Source of the DNA: an uncultured Parabacteroides sp.
GTDB lineage: Bacteria; Bacteroidota; Bacteroidia; Bacteroidales; Tannerellaceae
Assembly: GCA_900552415.1 (NCBI GenBank)
Contig: USAD01000001.1
Location: forward strand, 1 to 48,051
DNA length: 48,051 nt
Direction of reading: 5' to 3'
The position numbers and the translations under genes were made by a program. Position 1 is the first letter of the stretch, and each line of letters starts with the position of its first letter. Shown piece by piece: positions 17,747 through 26,582 of the stretch. The notes beneath the pieces were generated by a model. The model had not been told where the DNA came from. It made no database searches and saw only the letters and a program-made list of their open reading frames with translations.

Positions 17747-19291
17747 TTATTCAGGCAATGTCACTTTGAAATCCGGACTTTCGATATGCTGTTTTGCAAT
17801 GACTTCTTTCATTTGCTGGACAATATCCGGATGTTCGGCAGCCACGTCATGATCTTCATGTAAATCGGTAGCCAGATTATACAAATGCGGCTGACCTTTC
17901 TTGACAACCATTTTCCAGTCGCCCATACGGACACCGATTTGATCAGTCTCTTCAAATTCCCAGTAAAGGAAATCATGCTGCTTCTGTCCGGTCTGCCCTA
18001 ACAAGGTCGGAGCAAAAGAAATGCCATCAAAGTAATCTACCGGCTTTTCTGGATTTGTATATTTCGCTACATAATCCGTTTCTCCTATCAGATCACAGAA
18101 CGTAGGCATAATGTCGTAGAAGGCACAGATATGATCATTCACTGAACCGGCCTGAACTTTTCCTGGCCAACGGACGATAAACGGTACACGAATACCACCT
18201 TCATAACACTGACGCTTCAAGCCTCTCAGTTTGCCGTCCCGACCAAAGAATTCCGGATCAGCTCCACCTTCTTCATGAGGTCCGTTGTCACTCGAGAACA
18301 TAACAATGGTATTCTCGGCCAATCCTTTCTTATCCAGCAATTGCATGATTTCACCTACATAAGTATCCAGACGGGTAATCATGGCAGCGAACTGGGCATG
18401 CGTGTGCATAATCGGATTATATCGCGAACCTTCTGAACCCGGATAGGATTTATCGTTCTGGAATTTCTCCATATAATACTGTACAATGGAATCTTGCGGC
18501 TGTACCAGTTCGGCATGAGGCAACGTATAAGTCAGGAAGCCGTAGAAAGGTTGTTTCCCATCTTGTTTGTCAATCCATTCCATCGCCTGCTGATGAATCA
18601 GATCAGCCGAATATTGGGTACGGTTGCGGTAATCGTTGCCATACATGGCATGTTCAATATTTTGCTTCAGCGGAATACGGATTACAGCTGTATCTCCGGC
18701 CGACTTACTATATCGGTTCATGAAGTTCGGATAATATAAATGCGCCTGGAACTGGCAGATATATCCGTAGTATTCATCTATTCCCCGTTTATCCGGTGTT
18801 GATTCCGAGCCTTCATAACCGCCGGCCCATTTACCGAACATGCCGGTTGTATAGCCATTGGCCTTCATGATTTCAGGAAGAATGATATGAGCGGTATCAT
18901 AAGGCATCTGCCCTGTTACCGTATATTCCTTATTCTGTCCGTACATCATTTCACCGCTCCAGTATTCCTTGTTTCCACGGATCTTGCAATGTCCGGTATG
19001 TTGTCCGGTCATCAACGAAGCTCTCGATGGAGCACTGACGGGACTTCCGGCATAGGCTTGTGTGAAGAGCATACCTTCCGCAGCCAGACGGTCCAGGTTA
19101 GGCGTCTCAATATATTTCTGTCCGTAACAAGCTAAATCACCATATCCCATATCATCACACAGAATGAAGATGATGTTTGGTTTCTGCTGTTCTTCTTTAT
19201 TAGCCTCTTCCGAAGTATTGGAGTGACATCCTGTGCCTAAGGCCAACATCATGGTGCCGGAAACCAGCACAAGTGAGTTCGTTTTATTCAT
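17747..19291 (-). CDS. Sulfatase lipoprotein (S1 family, serine-type)
   Basis: A 514-residue arylsulfatase-type enzyme that removes sulfate esters, most likely from host glycans. The lipoprotein signal has a lipobox ending GTGC near residue 22. The metal site appears as ILCDDMGYGDL near 43-53. The formylglycine signature is SAPSRASLMTG near 105-115, so the residue to be oxidised is Ser, which needs an anaerobic sulfatase-maturating radical SAM enzyme encoded elsewhere. Later motifs are HTHAQFAAMI and FSSDNGPHEEGG (metal Asp-Asn). Length is standard. A near-ideal Bacteroidetes promoter precedes it. It is on the same strand as the downstream ECF/FecR/receptor set, but 128 bp and a hairpin separate them. 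Confidence 0.95.
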   Translation of the reverse strand: MNKTNSLVLVSGTMMLALGTGCHSNTSEEANKEEQQKPNIIFILCDDMGYGDLACYGQKYIETPNLDRLAAEGMLFTQAYAGSPVSAPSRASLMTGQHTGHCKIRGNKEYWSGEMMYGQNKEYTVTGQMPYDTAHIILPEIMKANGYTTGMFGKWAGGYEGSESTPDKRGIDEYYGYICQFQAHLYYPNFMNRYSKSAGDTAVIRIPLKQNIEHAMYGNDYRNRTQYSADLIHQQAMEWIDKQDGKQPFYGFLTYTLPHAELVQPQDSIVQYYMEKFQNDKSYPGSEGSRYNPIMHTHAQFAAMITRLDTYVGEIMQLLDKKGLAENTIVMFSSDNGPHEEGGADPEFFGRDGKLRGLKRQCYEGGIRVPFIVRWPGKVQAGSVNDHICAFYDIMPTFCDLIGETDYVAKYTNPEKPVDYFDGISFAPTLLGQTGQKQHDFLYWEFEETDQIGVRMGDWKMVVKKGQPHLYNLATDLHEDHDVAAEHPDIVQQMKEVIAKQHIESPDFKVTLPE

Positions 19292-19334
19292 ATATATTTT
19301 ATAATTAGGAATTGCCTGTTATTACTTGCTTGTA

Positions 19335-19365
19335 CAAAAATATTCTTATCACAGCAAATGGCAAA
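19335..19365 (-). promoter_or_regulatory. Bacteroidetes-type promoter of the sulfatase
   Basis: On the minus strand: TTTG (19362-19365), a 19-bp spacer, then TATTTTTG (19335-19342), matching both consensus elements. The leader to the ATG at 19291 is about 35 nt. Confidence 0.85.
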
Positions 19366-19390
19366 ATCTTTTCCAGGTAATTTATAAAAC

Positions 19391-19450
19391 AAAACTTCCG
19401 AGAATCGATTTCATAAACAACGAGATTTGAAACCGATTCTCGGGAGTTTT
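19391..19450 (-). terminator. Terminator after the Pro-rich secreted protein gene
   Basis: AAAACTTCCGAGAATCG (19391-19407) pairs with CGATTCTCGGGAGTTTT (19434-19450), one G:U; TTTCA/TTGAAA continues the stem. Read on the minus strand it ends in a T-rich tract, suiting the gene that ends at 19465. Confidence 0.85.
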
Positions 19451-19464
19451 ATTAATAATGAAAA

Positions 19465-20274
19465 CTAAGCTTCGCGTCCTACTCCTTTTATTCCGGATTT
19501 ACGACCTTTGTCGCTGCTGTCTTTATGTCCGGAATATCTGCCTGAACCTTTGGATGAATGATCCTTTTTATGATCTTTCCCCTGCTGATATGCCGGTGCT
19601 TTCGAGGGTTTGCCGGGTTTACCTGAAGGCTTGACCTCGTGAGCCGGCGGTGCCGGACGGTTTACCTGTGGCCGAGGAGCAGCAGGCTTTCCTGGACGAT
19701 TCGGCTGGCGGTACGGTGGTCTTGGTGTCGGTTTATGAGGTGGCGGAGGCGGTGTCGGGCGGGAATATTTCCCAGGATACCAACCGTGTGCATCGAAATG
19801 GCAAACCCAATTTCCCTTGGCAAAAGTCCAATCTCCTCTCCAATACGAATCTTCATACCAGTAACAGTTTCTTGTCGGCCGATAATCCGGATAATACGGG
19901 TTATCATACCAACCGATGTAATCATGAATCCGTCGAGGTGTTTCCCGAATATAATATACATACAACTCGAACTGCCGAGGCGACAAAATCCGTTGTAACT
20001 TACGGTCTCTCTCCATGCGCAAGCGGTAAATCACCTGAGCGGAATGATCCCAGTAGCGACAATCCTTCAAGGCTTCATGTTCAATCTTCTTGCCATACGC
20101 ATGTATGATCTTATGATATTCGTGGGCAGCCCTGGGCGACAAATGTAATGTCTCTTCCATCCACAGGCATTCATTACATCTTGGTGCATTCCATTCAAAA
20201 TGAATCCAGAACTGACTATAAGCTGGTAGACTGAATAGCAGTACCAAAAGTCCTATCCATGTTAATCGTTTCAT
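19465..20274 (-). CDS. Secreted protein with Pro/Lys/Gly-rich C-terminal tail, function unknown
   Basis: A 269-residue exported protein; signal peptide about 1-20 (ends AYS). The mature N-terminal ~150 residues are rich in Trp, Tyr and charged residues and contain a CNEC pair near residue 36, then a helical stretch (LSPRAAHEYHKIIHAYGKKI; RMERDRKLQRILSPRQFELY). The last ~100 residues are low-complexity: runs of Pro, then Lys/Ser/Gly/His repeats, strongly basic. That design suits an envelope protein that binds an acidic surface or nucleic acid, but this is only a guess. It lies 70 bp after recN and has its own terminator. I do not recognise the family. Confidence 0.7.
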   Translation of the reverse strand: MKRLTWIGLLVLLFSLPAYSQFWIHFEWNAPRCNECLWMEETLHLSPRAAHEYHKIIHAYGKKIEHEALKDCRYWDHSAQVIYRLRMERDRKLQRILSPRQFELYVYYIRETPRRIHDYIGWYDNPYYPDYRPTRNCYWYEDSYWRGDWTFAKGNWVCHFDAHGWYPGKYSRPTPPPPPHKPTPRPPYRQPNRPGKPAAPRPQVNRPAPPAHEVKPSGKPGKPSKAPAYQQGKDHKKDHSSKGSGRYSGHKDSSDKGRKSGIKGVGREA

Positions 20275-20344
20275 AGTATACTCTCTTTAAATGTGAATAA
20301 TATGAATTTCTTTTAGTAATAAGACCTGGCAACTGCCTGAAAGT

Positions 20345-22009
20345 TTATCGTCCTTTCCTTAATAAATCTTTTGCATTAGCTAAAGATGCTTTCGTCAGTG
20401 ACGCACCACTCAGCATCCGGGCCACTTCATTAACCCGTTCTTCATCCGACAGGCGTTTGATCTGCGTGGCTGTACCATCTTCCCTGTCTTCCTTATAAAC
20501 AAAGTAATGGGCTGTACCTTTCGCTGCAATCTGCGGTAAGTGGGTAATGGCAAAGACCTGCATCTTCGAACCTAAATCCTGCATGATATTTCCCATCTTG
20601 TCGGCTATATCACCTGAAACGCCGGTATCTATTTCATCAAATATAATGGTTGGTAATGCCGTGAAACCGGCAATCATGGCTTTGATGCACAACATTAAGC
20701 GGGAAATTTCACCTCCCGATGCGGTTTGAGCCACAGGTTGTAACTCACCATTCTTGTTGGCGGAGAACATGAAGCAGATATCGTCCATACCATCAGCTTC
20801 CGGTTCCGGACGGGTCGTCATTTCTACCTGAAACCGGATATTCGGCATTCCCAACGGAGAAACCATTTTCACCAGTTGTTCTGCTATTGTATTCGCTGCC
20901 ACTTTCCGCTGGACACTTAATACACCTGCCTGCTGCAATAACTCGGCATGCGAAACCTCCAATTGCTGATTCAAGTCTTCAATCAGCTGGTCGTATGAAC
21001 TGATCTCGCCCAATTGCTTCTCATATTGTTCCTGCAGTGCCAACAGCTCGTCCACACTCGAAACCCGGTGTTTTTGCTCCAACGTATAAATCAGATTCAA
21101 CCGTTCATTGACCCATTCCAGACGCCCGGGATTAAATTCAATGTCCTCCTTCTGACTGTCAGCTTCAGACGCCAGATCGTTCAGGTCAATATAAGCAGAT
21201 CGCAGCCGTTCAGCAAATTCTTTGGCTTTCGGATAATAGCGTTCCAATCCGTCGGCCAGCGACAAGGCTTCTTTAATCAATTGGACACTACCCATTTCTT
21301 CGCCGTTAAGCAATTCGCTTATCTTATATAACGAACCTTTTATTTCCTCTGCATGAGATAAAGTCTCCTGTTCCTGTTCCAATTCTTCCTGTTCGCCGGG
21401 CGAGAGAGACGCTTCTTTTAACTGATCCAGCTGGAAGCGGATGTAATCTTCATCCTGTTTGCTCTGTTCCGCTTTCTGCAGCAAGGCCTTCAATTCCCGT
21501 TTTAAGCCTTGGTAACGCAAGAATTCTTTTTTATACAGAATCAGCAGAATATCATTCTCGGCCATGACATCCAGCACTCGTAATTGAAAACGGCTGTCGC
21601 CCAACAGTAAGTTCTGATGCTGGGAATGAATGTCAATCAACCTTGTTCCTAATTCTTTCAGGATGGAAAGAGAAACGGGTGAATCATTGACAAAAGCACG
21701 GGACTTTCCGGAAGAGAAGAGTTCTCTCCGCAAGATACAGCTTGAAGCATCGTACTCCAGATCGTTTTCAAGGAAAAATGGTTCGAGCTGGTATTTGGAA
21801 ATATCGAATGAAACTTCAATAACACACTTGTCTGCTCCCTTTTTAATGCTTTTCCCGTCAGCTCTCTGTCCTAAAACCAACGATAAAGCTCCGAGAATGA
21901 TGGATTTCCCGGCACCAGTTTCACCTGTAATGACTGAAAAACCTTTATCAAATTGAATATCCAGGCTGTCGATCAGGACAAAGTTCCGGATAAATAATGA
22001 ATTCAGCAT
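20345..22009 (-). CDS. recN: DNA repair protein RecN (SMC-like ATPase)
   Basis: An SMC-related ATPase for double-strand break repair. I start at the ATG at 22009 (MLNSLFIRNFVLID), the conserved beginning, rather than at the in-frame ATG at 22066 within the upstream gene. The 554 residues match the family. Walker A is GETGAGKS near residues 28-35; the mid-protein coiled-coil arms are Gln/Glu/Leu-rich (about 150-360); the signature TASGGEISRLMLCIKAM comes near 430, and Walker B is PTIIFDEIDTGVSG near 452. It begins 8 bp after the DUF4835 stop, in the dnaN-to-recN row. Confidence 0.96.
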   Translation of the reverse strand: MLNSLFIRNFVLIDSLDIQFDKGFSVITGETGAGKSIILGALSLVLGQRADGKSIKKGADKCVIEVSFDISKYQLEPFFLENDLEYDASSCILRRELFSSGKSRAFVNDSPVSLSILKELGTRLIDIHSQHQNLLLGDSRFQLRVLDVMAENDILLILYKKEFLRYQGLKRELKALLQKAEQSKQDEDYIRFQLDQLKEASLSPGEQEELEQEQETLSHAEEIKGSLYKISELLNGEEMGSVQLIKEALSLADGLERYYPKAKEFAERLRSAYIDLNDLASEADSQKEDIEFNPGRLEWVNERLNLIYTLEQKHRVSSVDELLALQEQYEKQLGEISSYDQLIEDLNQQLEVSHAELLQQAGVLSVQRKVAANTIAEQLVKMVSPLGMPNIRFQVEMTTRPEPEADGMDDICFMFSANKNGELQPVAQTASGGEISRLMLCIKAMIAGFTALPTIIFDEIDTGVSGDIADKMGNIMQDLGSKMQVFAITHLPQIAAKGTAHYFVYKEDREDGTATQIKRLSDEERVNEVARMLSGASLTKASLANAKDLLRKGR

Positions 22010-22016
22010 AGTTCTA

Positions 22017-22931
22017 TTACTTTTGCAATGATTCCAGGCGCTTGGTTTCGGTCGGATATAATTCATACAGTAATTTATATCCTTCCTGTTTTTCCTGTGT
22101 AGTCGCCTTTGAATAAATCAGCACCAGTTCATCCAATTTGGCATCCGAAAATACCCGCAAGATCACAGACGTCGGACGGGCGCTTTTTACTTCCTTCAAA
22201 GCCGGCAAGGCTTCGATAATGGTGGTTCGTCCCCGATCCGGATTACCGGCCATCTCGTCCAGTCCTTTCCGGTGATACGTATACCAGAAATTCCGGAATG
22301 TTTCAGAAGTATTGTCGGTCAAAGCCGTAATCAGTCCGTGCCGGTTGTCATCCTTATCAAAGGCTTTCCAGCCGCTCCATGTACCTTGCGACTGTGCCAT
22401 ATTCACGATCTGCTGGGCTCTGTCAAAATAAGCTTTACCACCCAGAGGTGAAAAGCTGTCGAAGTCGAGTCCTAAGATAACGTAAATGTAAAACATCACC
22501 GTCGCAGTCAGATTACTGCTCAACGAGTTCTCATTATATTCCAATTGTTCAAACTGGGCATATTCGAAATCAAGTTCCGTATCCCGATAATTGAATAGTG
22601 TTGTCAAATAAGACGAATTATACACTGGCCGGGTGGCCTGTACCTGTATTTCTCCTTTATAACTATTGTCGGATTGCTCGCTTAAGATAATAGTCATCGA
22701 ACAGTCAATCCGTTCGTTGACGGCAAACGTAGCATCCGTCCAACGCCTGTTATTGACATACTCGGTCAGTGCTGTCTGCAAGGTCGTAAAAACCGATTTG
22801 TCCGTTCCCTGTATCTTATCACTGTTAATGGTGATGCGGGCATTCAGTTCTCCGTTGGTCGACATTTGCGCCATAGCGGAGACAGAACATATGCCAGCTG
22901 CCAACAATCCCAATAGTCTTCTTATTCTCAT
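22017..22931 (-). CDS. DUF4835 / PorD-like exported protein
   Basis: A 304-residue protein with signal peptide about 1-21 (ends AMA). The whole mature length is DUF4835, which in Bacteroidetes sits between coaBC and recN; the family has been named PorD after a type IX secretion component, but its molecular role is not clear to me. Visible features are the early strand ELNARITINSDKIQG, the NRRWTDATF motif, and the C-terminal helix-rich part ending YELYPTETKRLESL. Its ATG overlaps the coaBC stop by 4 bp, so expression is coupled. No other T9SS gene is in the window. Confidence 0.82.
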   Translation of the reverse strand: MRIRRLLGLLAAGICSVSAMAQMSTNGELNARITINSDKIQGTDKSVFTTLQTALTEYVNNRRWTDATFAVNERIDCSMTIILSEQSDNSYKGEIQVQATRPVYNSSYLTTLFNYRDTELDFEYAQFEQLEYNENSLSSNLTATVMFYIYVILGLDFDSFSPLGGKAYFDRAQQIVNMAQSQGTWSGWKAFDKDDNRHGLITALTDNTSETFRNFWYTYHRKGLDEMAGNPDRGRTTIIEALPALKEVKSARPTSVILRVFSDAKLDELVLIYSKATTQEKQEGYKLLYELYPTETKRLESLQK

Positions 22932-24130
22932 TTCATTAATGAAACTAACTTATTAATAATATCTACAGCCACTTCCTGCTTACTCTTCAACGGATATTCA
23001 GTCAGTGTTCCTTCTTGATCCAGAATAGATATCTTGTTTGTATCACACCGGAAGCCAGCTCCCTGATCACGCAGAGAATTCAAGACGATAAAGTCCAGAT
23101 TCTTTCTCTTCAATTTGTCGGCTGCGTGATGAACTTCGTCTGATGTCTCCAAGGCAAAACCGACCAATAGCTGGTCTGCCTTCTTTATCTGCCCTAAAGA
23201 AGCGGCGATATCCTTATTCGGAACCAGCTTCAGCATCATCTCTCCTGTCGATTCCCGCTTGATCTTTTCTGCAGCAATCATCTCGGGTCTGTAATCTGCC
23301 ACAGCCGCACTTAAGATAGCTGCGTCGGCCGATGGAAAGACATCCATGGCACATTGGTACATTTCCTCTGCAGATTCGACGGAGATCCGATGGATGGAAG
23401 GATGTTTGGTCTGCAACGAAACCGGACCACTCACCAGGAATACTTCTGCCCCACGTGCCGCACACGCTTCAGCCAAAGCATATCCCATCTTTCCCGAAGA
23501 GTAATTTCCTATAAAACGGACCGGATCTATCTTTTCATACGTCGGACCTGCTGTTATTAAGATTTTTTTATCCTTTAATATCTTGGATTCATCAAAGAAA
23601 GCCTCTAAAACAGCCACGATTTTGTCCGGTTCTTCCATTCGGCCTTTTCCCACCAGATGACTGGCCAATTCTCCTTCAGCCGGTTCTATAATGTGATTGC
23701 CAAATGAGCGGAGACGATCCAGATTCTGCTGCGTTGTCGGATGCGCAAACATATCCAAGTCCATGGCCGGAGCAATGAAAACAGGAGCTTTGCAGGACAG
23801 ATAAGTTGTTACTAACATATTATCTGCAATGCCGTTTGCCATCTTTCCAATGGTAGAAGCCGTAGCCGGTGCAACCAACATAGCGTCCGCCCACAATCCC
23901 AGATCAACATGGCTGTGCCAAGAACCGTCACGATTGGAAAAGAACTCGCTGATAACCGGATTGCTGCTCAAGGCGGACAGGGTTATCGGCGTTATAAATT
24001 CCTTTCCCGCCGGAGTAATGACTACCTGAACTTCCGCCCCCTTTTTGACTAATGCCCGGATGATATAAGCGGCTTTATTAGCCGCAATACTTCCGGTAAT
24101 TCCCAAGATGATATGTTTTCCTTTCAGCAT
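22928..24130 (-). CDS. coaBC: Bifunctional phosphopantothenoylcysteine decarboxylase / phosphopantothenate-cysteine ligase
   Basis: Performs two successive steps of coenzyme A synthesis. I use the ATG at 24130 (MLKGKHIILGITG); an ATG at 24142 adds four residues and touches the upstream stop. The CoaC flavoprotein half (about 1-180) has GITGSIAA, the catalytic-His region GSWHSHVDLGLWAD and the PXMNxxMW-like lid segment APAMDLDMF. The CoaB ligase half (about 185-400) has ITAGPTYEKIDPVRFIGNYSSGKMG, AAVADYRP and the Lys-containing K-R-K-N loop. Length (400) is standard. It is coupled downstream to the DUF4835 gene. Confidence 0.96.
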   Translation of the reverse strand: MLKGKHIILGITGSIAANKAAYIIRALVKKGAEVQVVITPAGKEFITPITLSALSSNPVISEFFSNRDGSWHSHVDLGLWADAMLVAPATASTIGKMANGIADNMLVTTYLSCKAPVFIAPAMDLDMFAHPTTQQNLDRLRSFGNHIIEPAEGELASHLVGKGRMEEPDKIVAVLEAFFDESKILKDKKILITAGPTYEKIDPVRFIGNYSSGKMGYALAEACAARGAEVFLVSGPVSLQTKHPSIHRISVESAEEMYQCAMDVFPSADAAILSAAVADYRPEMIAAEKIKRESTGEMMLKLVPNKDIAASLGQIKKADQLLVGFALETSDEVHHAADKLKRKNLDFIVLNSLRDQGAGFRCDTNKISILDQEGTLTEYPLKSKQEVAVDIINKLVSLMK

Positions 24131-24142
24131 ACAAATCAGCAT

Positions 24143-24913
24143 TTATTTCGCATTGAAACCACGCAGTTTGATTTCCGTCAGTTTCTGTTTGGTATTTAAC
24201 GGGAAGTCTCCGTTCATCATCCAGCTATAATAAGCCGGATCCTGCTTGAGCACTTCTTCAACCAGGCGGCCTTTGTACTTACCGAAATTGAATACTTCCT
24301 GATTCTTGTCATTATAAACCATCCGGCCGGCAAAATCCACGTTGTTGGTGAAGCTCGAGAATTCAGATAAAAATGCTACATCATTCTTCAACTCCGGATA
24401 ACGGTCCAGCTGGGCTTTCAAAACCTCATAGGTTGCCATCGTATCCGCTGCTGCGGTATGCGCATTCTCAAGTGACTTCTGACAGTAAAACTTATAGGCA
24501 GCAGCCAATGTACGCTGTTCCATCTTGTAGAAGATCGTCTGCACATCAATAAACTTCCGCCGTGTCAGATCAATGTCAACACCGGCACGCAGAAATTCTT
24601 CTGCCAAAAGCGGAATGTCGAAACGATTCGAATTATATCCGGCCAGATCACATCCTTCAATCTGAGCCGCCAACTGCTTGGCAACATTCTTGAACAGCGG
24701 ACAATCCTTTACATCATCATCCGTAATGCCGTGAATAGCCGTTGAAGCCGGTGGAATCGGCATTCCCGGATTGATTCGCATGGTTTTACTCTCTTCTTTT
24801 CCGTTGGGGAAAACCTTCACATACGAGATTTCAATGATACGGTCCTTGACTATATCGATTCCGGTTGTTTCCAGATCAAAGAAAACCAGCGGATTTTTCA
24901 GGTTCAATTGCAT
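24143..24913 (-). CDS. DnaQ-like 3'-5' exonuclease (DEDDh) with DUF3820-like C-terminus
   Basis: A 256-residue exonuclease of the DNA polymerase III epsilon family. The ExoI motif FFDLETTGID is near residue 12, ExoII AGYNSNRFDIPLL near 92, and ExoIII HTAAADTMATYE near 151; all DEDDh residues are seen. The last ~55 residues (FNFGKYKGRLVEEVLKQDPAYYSWMM) match the small domain DUF3820 often fused to such exonucleases. It lies 11 bp after dnaN, which fits replication proofreading or clean-up. It could be the replicative epsilon subunit or a stand-alone nuclease; no symbol is assigned. Confidence 0.9.
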   Translation of the reverse strand: MQLNLKNPLVFFDLETTGIDIVKDRIIEISYVKVFPNGKEESKTMRINPGMPIPPASTAIHGITDDDVKDCPLFKNVAKQLAAQIEGCDLAGYNSNRFDIPLLAEEFLRAGVDIDLTRRKFIDVQTIFYKMEQRTLAAAYKFYCQKSLENAHTAAADTMATYEVLKAQLDRYPELKNDVAFLSEFSSFTNNVDFAGRMVYNDKNQEVFNFGKYKGRLVEEVLKQDPAYYSWMMNGDFPLNTKQKLTEIKLRGFNAK

Positions 24914-24924
24914 AATATAAAGCT

Positions 24925-26046
24925 TTAATCATTCAACATCATTGGCATCAGCAATGTCAACAAGTCTTCATTTTCTTCATTCTCTTCCGGGACGATTACG
25001 CCTGCACGGGATGGATCAGCCAATTCAAACACAATTGATTCTGAACTGATGTTGCTTAAAATTTCAATCAGATAAGTCGAATTAAAACCGATATTCAGCT
25101 CCGGACTGTTATACTGGCACGGAATGCGTTCTTCGGCCGAAATAGAGAAATCGATATCCTGTCCGAAAATAGTCAGCTCGTTTGTCTGCAAGTGCAATTT
25201 GATCAGGCTGCTTGACTGTGAGAATACGGAGACACGTTTCAGGGCTGTCAGGAACGAAACGCGGTCGATCGTCACCTTATACGGGTTTTCCTGCGGAATT
25301 ACACTGTTATAGTTCGGATAACGTCCTTCAATCAGTCGGCAGACCATCTCGAAGTTGTCACACATAAAATGCGCGTTGTTTTCATCAAACTTAACCATCG
25401 TAACGCCTTCGTCCTTCGACAGAATGTTTTTGAGCAGATTGGCCGGCTTCTTCGGTAAAATGAAAGCAGCACGCTCATTACTTTTTACAGAAGAATTGCG
25501 TAAACGGATTAGCTTACGGCCATCAGAAGCCACAAAAGTCAGATTATCCGGCTGAATATCAAAATAGATACCATTCATCACCGGGCGCAATTCATCATCA
25601 GCCGTAGCAAACAAGGAGCGATTGATACCGTTCAACAATACTTTACTGTCCATTGTCAGGGAAATCGCGTTGTCCTTCAGCGGTTTTTGCTGAGGATACA
25701 GATCGCCTCGCGCACCGATGAAATTATATTTTCCGTTTTGGAAATAGATAAAGATTTCCAGATTCTCATCATTTATGTCAAATGTCAGTGGCTGTTCCGG
25801 CAATTCCTTTAAAGGATCGAGGATATTCTTGGCCGACAATGCAAAAACGCCCGAACCTTGGGCATTCATCACCTGCACGGTGGTTACCAGACGGGTTTCT
25901 GAATCGGCTGCGGTAATCGTCAATACATCTCCCTCCAGACGAAAGAGAAAATTGTCCAGTATGGGCAATGAATTTTTGGCAGCAATGACCTTGCTCGCCA
26001 CTTGCAGGCGGGAAGACAAGGCAGTACTTGAAACATCAAACTTCAT
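24925..26046 (-). CDS. dnaN: DNA polymerase III beta subunit (sliding clamp)
   Basis: The ring-shaped processivity clamp. The 373 residues fit the three-domain clamp fold. It begins MKFDVSSTALSSRLQVASKVI and includes KNSLPILDNF, the mid-protein ATDDELRPVMNGI and the C-terminal LLMPMML preceding the end. It heads the row dnaN, exonuclease, coaBC, DUF4835, recN. A -7 element (26118-26125) and a hairpin (26082-26109) lie upstream. Note that this core gene lies within the compositionally distinct central block. Confidence 0.97.
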   Translation of the reverse strand: MKFDVSSTALSSRLQVASKVIAAKNSLPILDNFLFRLEGDVLTITAADSETRLVTTVQVMNAQGSGVFALSAKNILDPLKELPEQPLTFDINDENLEIFIYFQNGKYNFIGARGDLYPQQKPLKDNAISLTMDSKVLLNGINRSLFATADDELRPVMNGIYFDIQPDNLTFVASDGRKLIRLRNSSVKSNERAAFILPKKPANLLKNILSKDEGVTMVKFDENNAHFMCDNFEMVCRLIEGRYPNYNSVIPQENPYKVTIDRVSFLTALKRVSVFSQSSSLIKLHLQTNELTIFGQDIDFSISAEERIPCQYNSPELNIGFNSTYLIEILSNISSESIVFELADPSRAGVIVPEENEENEDLLTLLMPMMLND

Positions 26047-26081
26047 AGTATATATGTTTATAATTTACATCCATTTAAGCC

Positions 26082-26109
26082 GTCGCATAAGCCGTTTCTC
26101 CTATGCGAC
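26082..26109 (-). promoter_or_regulatory. Hairpin at the predicted 5' end of the dnaN mRNA
   Basis: GTCGCATA (26082-26089) pairs perfectly with TATGCGAC (26102-26109). The predicted start of transcription, from the -7 element at 26118-26125, falls near 26110, so the hairpin would begin at the very 5' end of the message. Confidence 0.5.
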
Positions 26110-26117
26110 TCAAGATA

Positions 26118-26125
26118 CAAAGTTA
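26118..26125 (-). promoter_or_regulatory. -7 promoter element for dnaN
   Basis: On the minus strand this reads TAACTTTG (TAnnTTTG). A T-run ending in TTTG lies 16 bp upstream, slightly close, and overlaps the T-tract of the upstream terminator. Confidence 0.6.
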
Positions 26126-26144
26126 AGGATTTATTTGAGAACAA

Positions 26145-26186
26145 AAAAGAGGCTTTCTCCCTTTTTGCCGGGAAAAAGCCTCTTTT
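26145..26186 (-). terminator. Terminator of the rpmB-rpmG-DUF4295 operon
   Basis: AAAAGAGGCTTTCTCCC (26145-26161) pairs with GGGAAAAAGCCTCTTTT (26170-26186) with one mismatch and an 8-nt loop; on the minus strand it is followed by T's. Confidence 0.88.
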
Positions 26187-26208
26187 CTTATTTCTTATGC
26201 TTCAAGAA

Positions 26209-26361
26209 TTATTTGTTGAAATAATCCTTTACTGCTTCGTTCGGAATCATTTCTTCCTGGAAGATGTAAGCACCGGTTTTCGGAGACTTTACCATCTTAA
26301 TTACTTTAGAGAAAGTACGTCCATCACCTTTCTTAAATGTTGCAACTGCTTTCTTTGCCAT
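26209..26361 (-). CDS. DUF4295 small protein
   Basis: A 50-residue basic protein translated from ATG at 26361 to TAA at 26209: it begins MAKKAVATFKKGDGR and ends NEAVKDYFNK. DUF4295 is found almost only in Bacteroidetes and nearly always after rpmG, suggesting a ribosome-associated role, which is unproven. It starts 15 bp after the rpmG stop, with a purine-rich AGGAG ribosome site. It is short but conserved, with composition like a ribosomal protein. Confidence 0.92.
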   Translation of the reverse strand: MAKKAVATFKKGDGRTFSKVIKMVKSPKTGAYIFQEEMIPNEAVKDYFNK

Positions 26362-26376
26362 TGTTCAAATCTCCTA

Positions 26377-26565
26377 TTACTTAATTTCTTTATGTAAAGT
26401 CATCTTCTTCAGAATCGGATTGTATTTCATCAATTCCAATCTCTGAGTTGTATTCTTTCTGTTTTTAGTAGTGATATAACGAGAAGTACCCGGCATACCA
26501 CTGTCCTTATGCTCTGTGCACTCCAAGATAACTTGAACTCTGTTGCCTTTCGCTTTCTTTGCCAT
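26377..26565 (-). CDS. rpmG: 50S ribosomal protein L33
   Basis: A 62-residue ribosomal protein: [20 protein letters not shown], then [19 protein letters not shown] and [13 protein letters not shown]. Only one Cys is present (ECTEH), so it is the zinc-free type. It follows rpmB by 17 bp, with an AGGAGG site before its start. Confidence 0.97.
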   Translation of the reverse strand: MAKKAKGNRVQVILECTEHKDSGMPGTSRYITTKNRKNTTQRLELMKYNPILKKMTLHKEIK

Positions 26566-26582
26566 TGTTTAATCCTCCTCGA

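Noticed and set aside
22010..22066. Longer RecN N-terminus
   Set aside because: Extends into the end of the DUF4835 gene; the conserved RecN beginning is at 22009.
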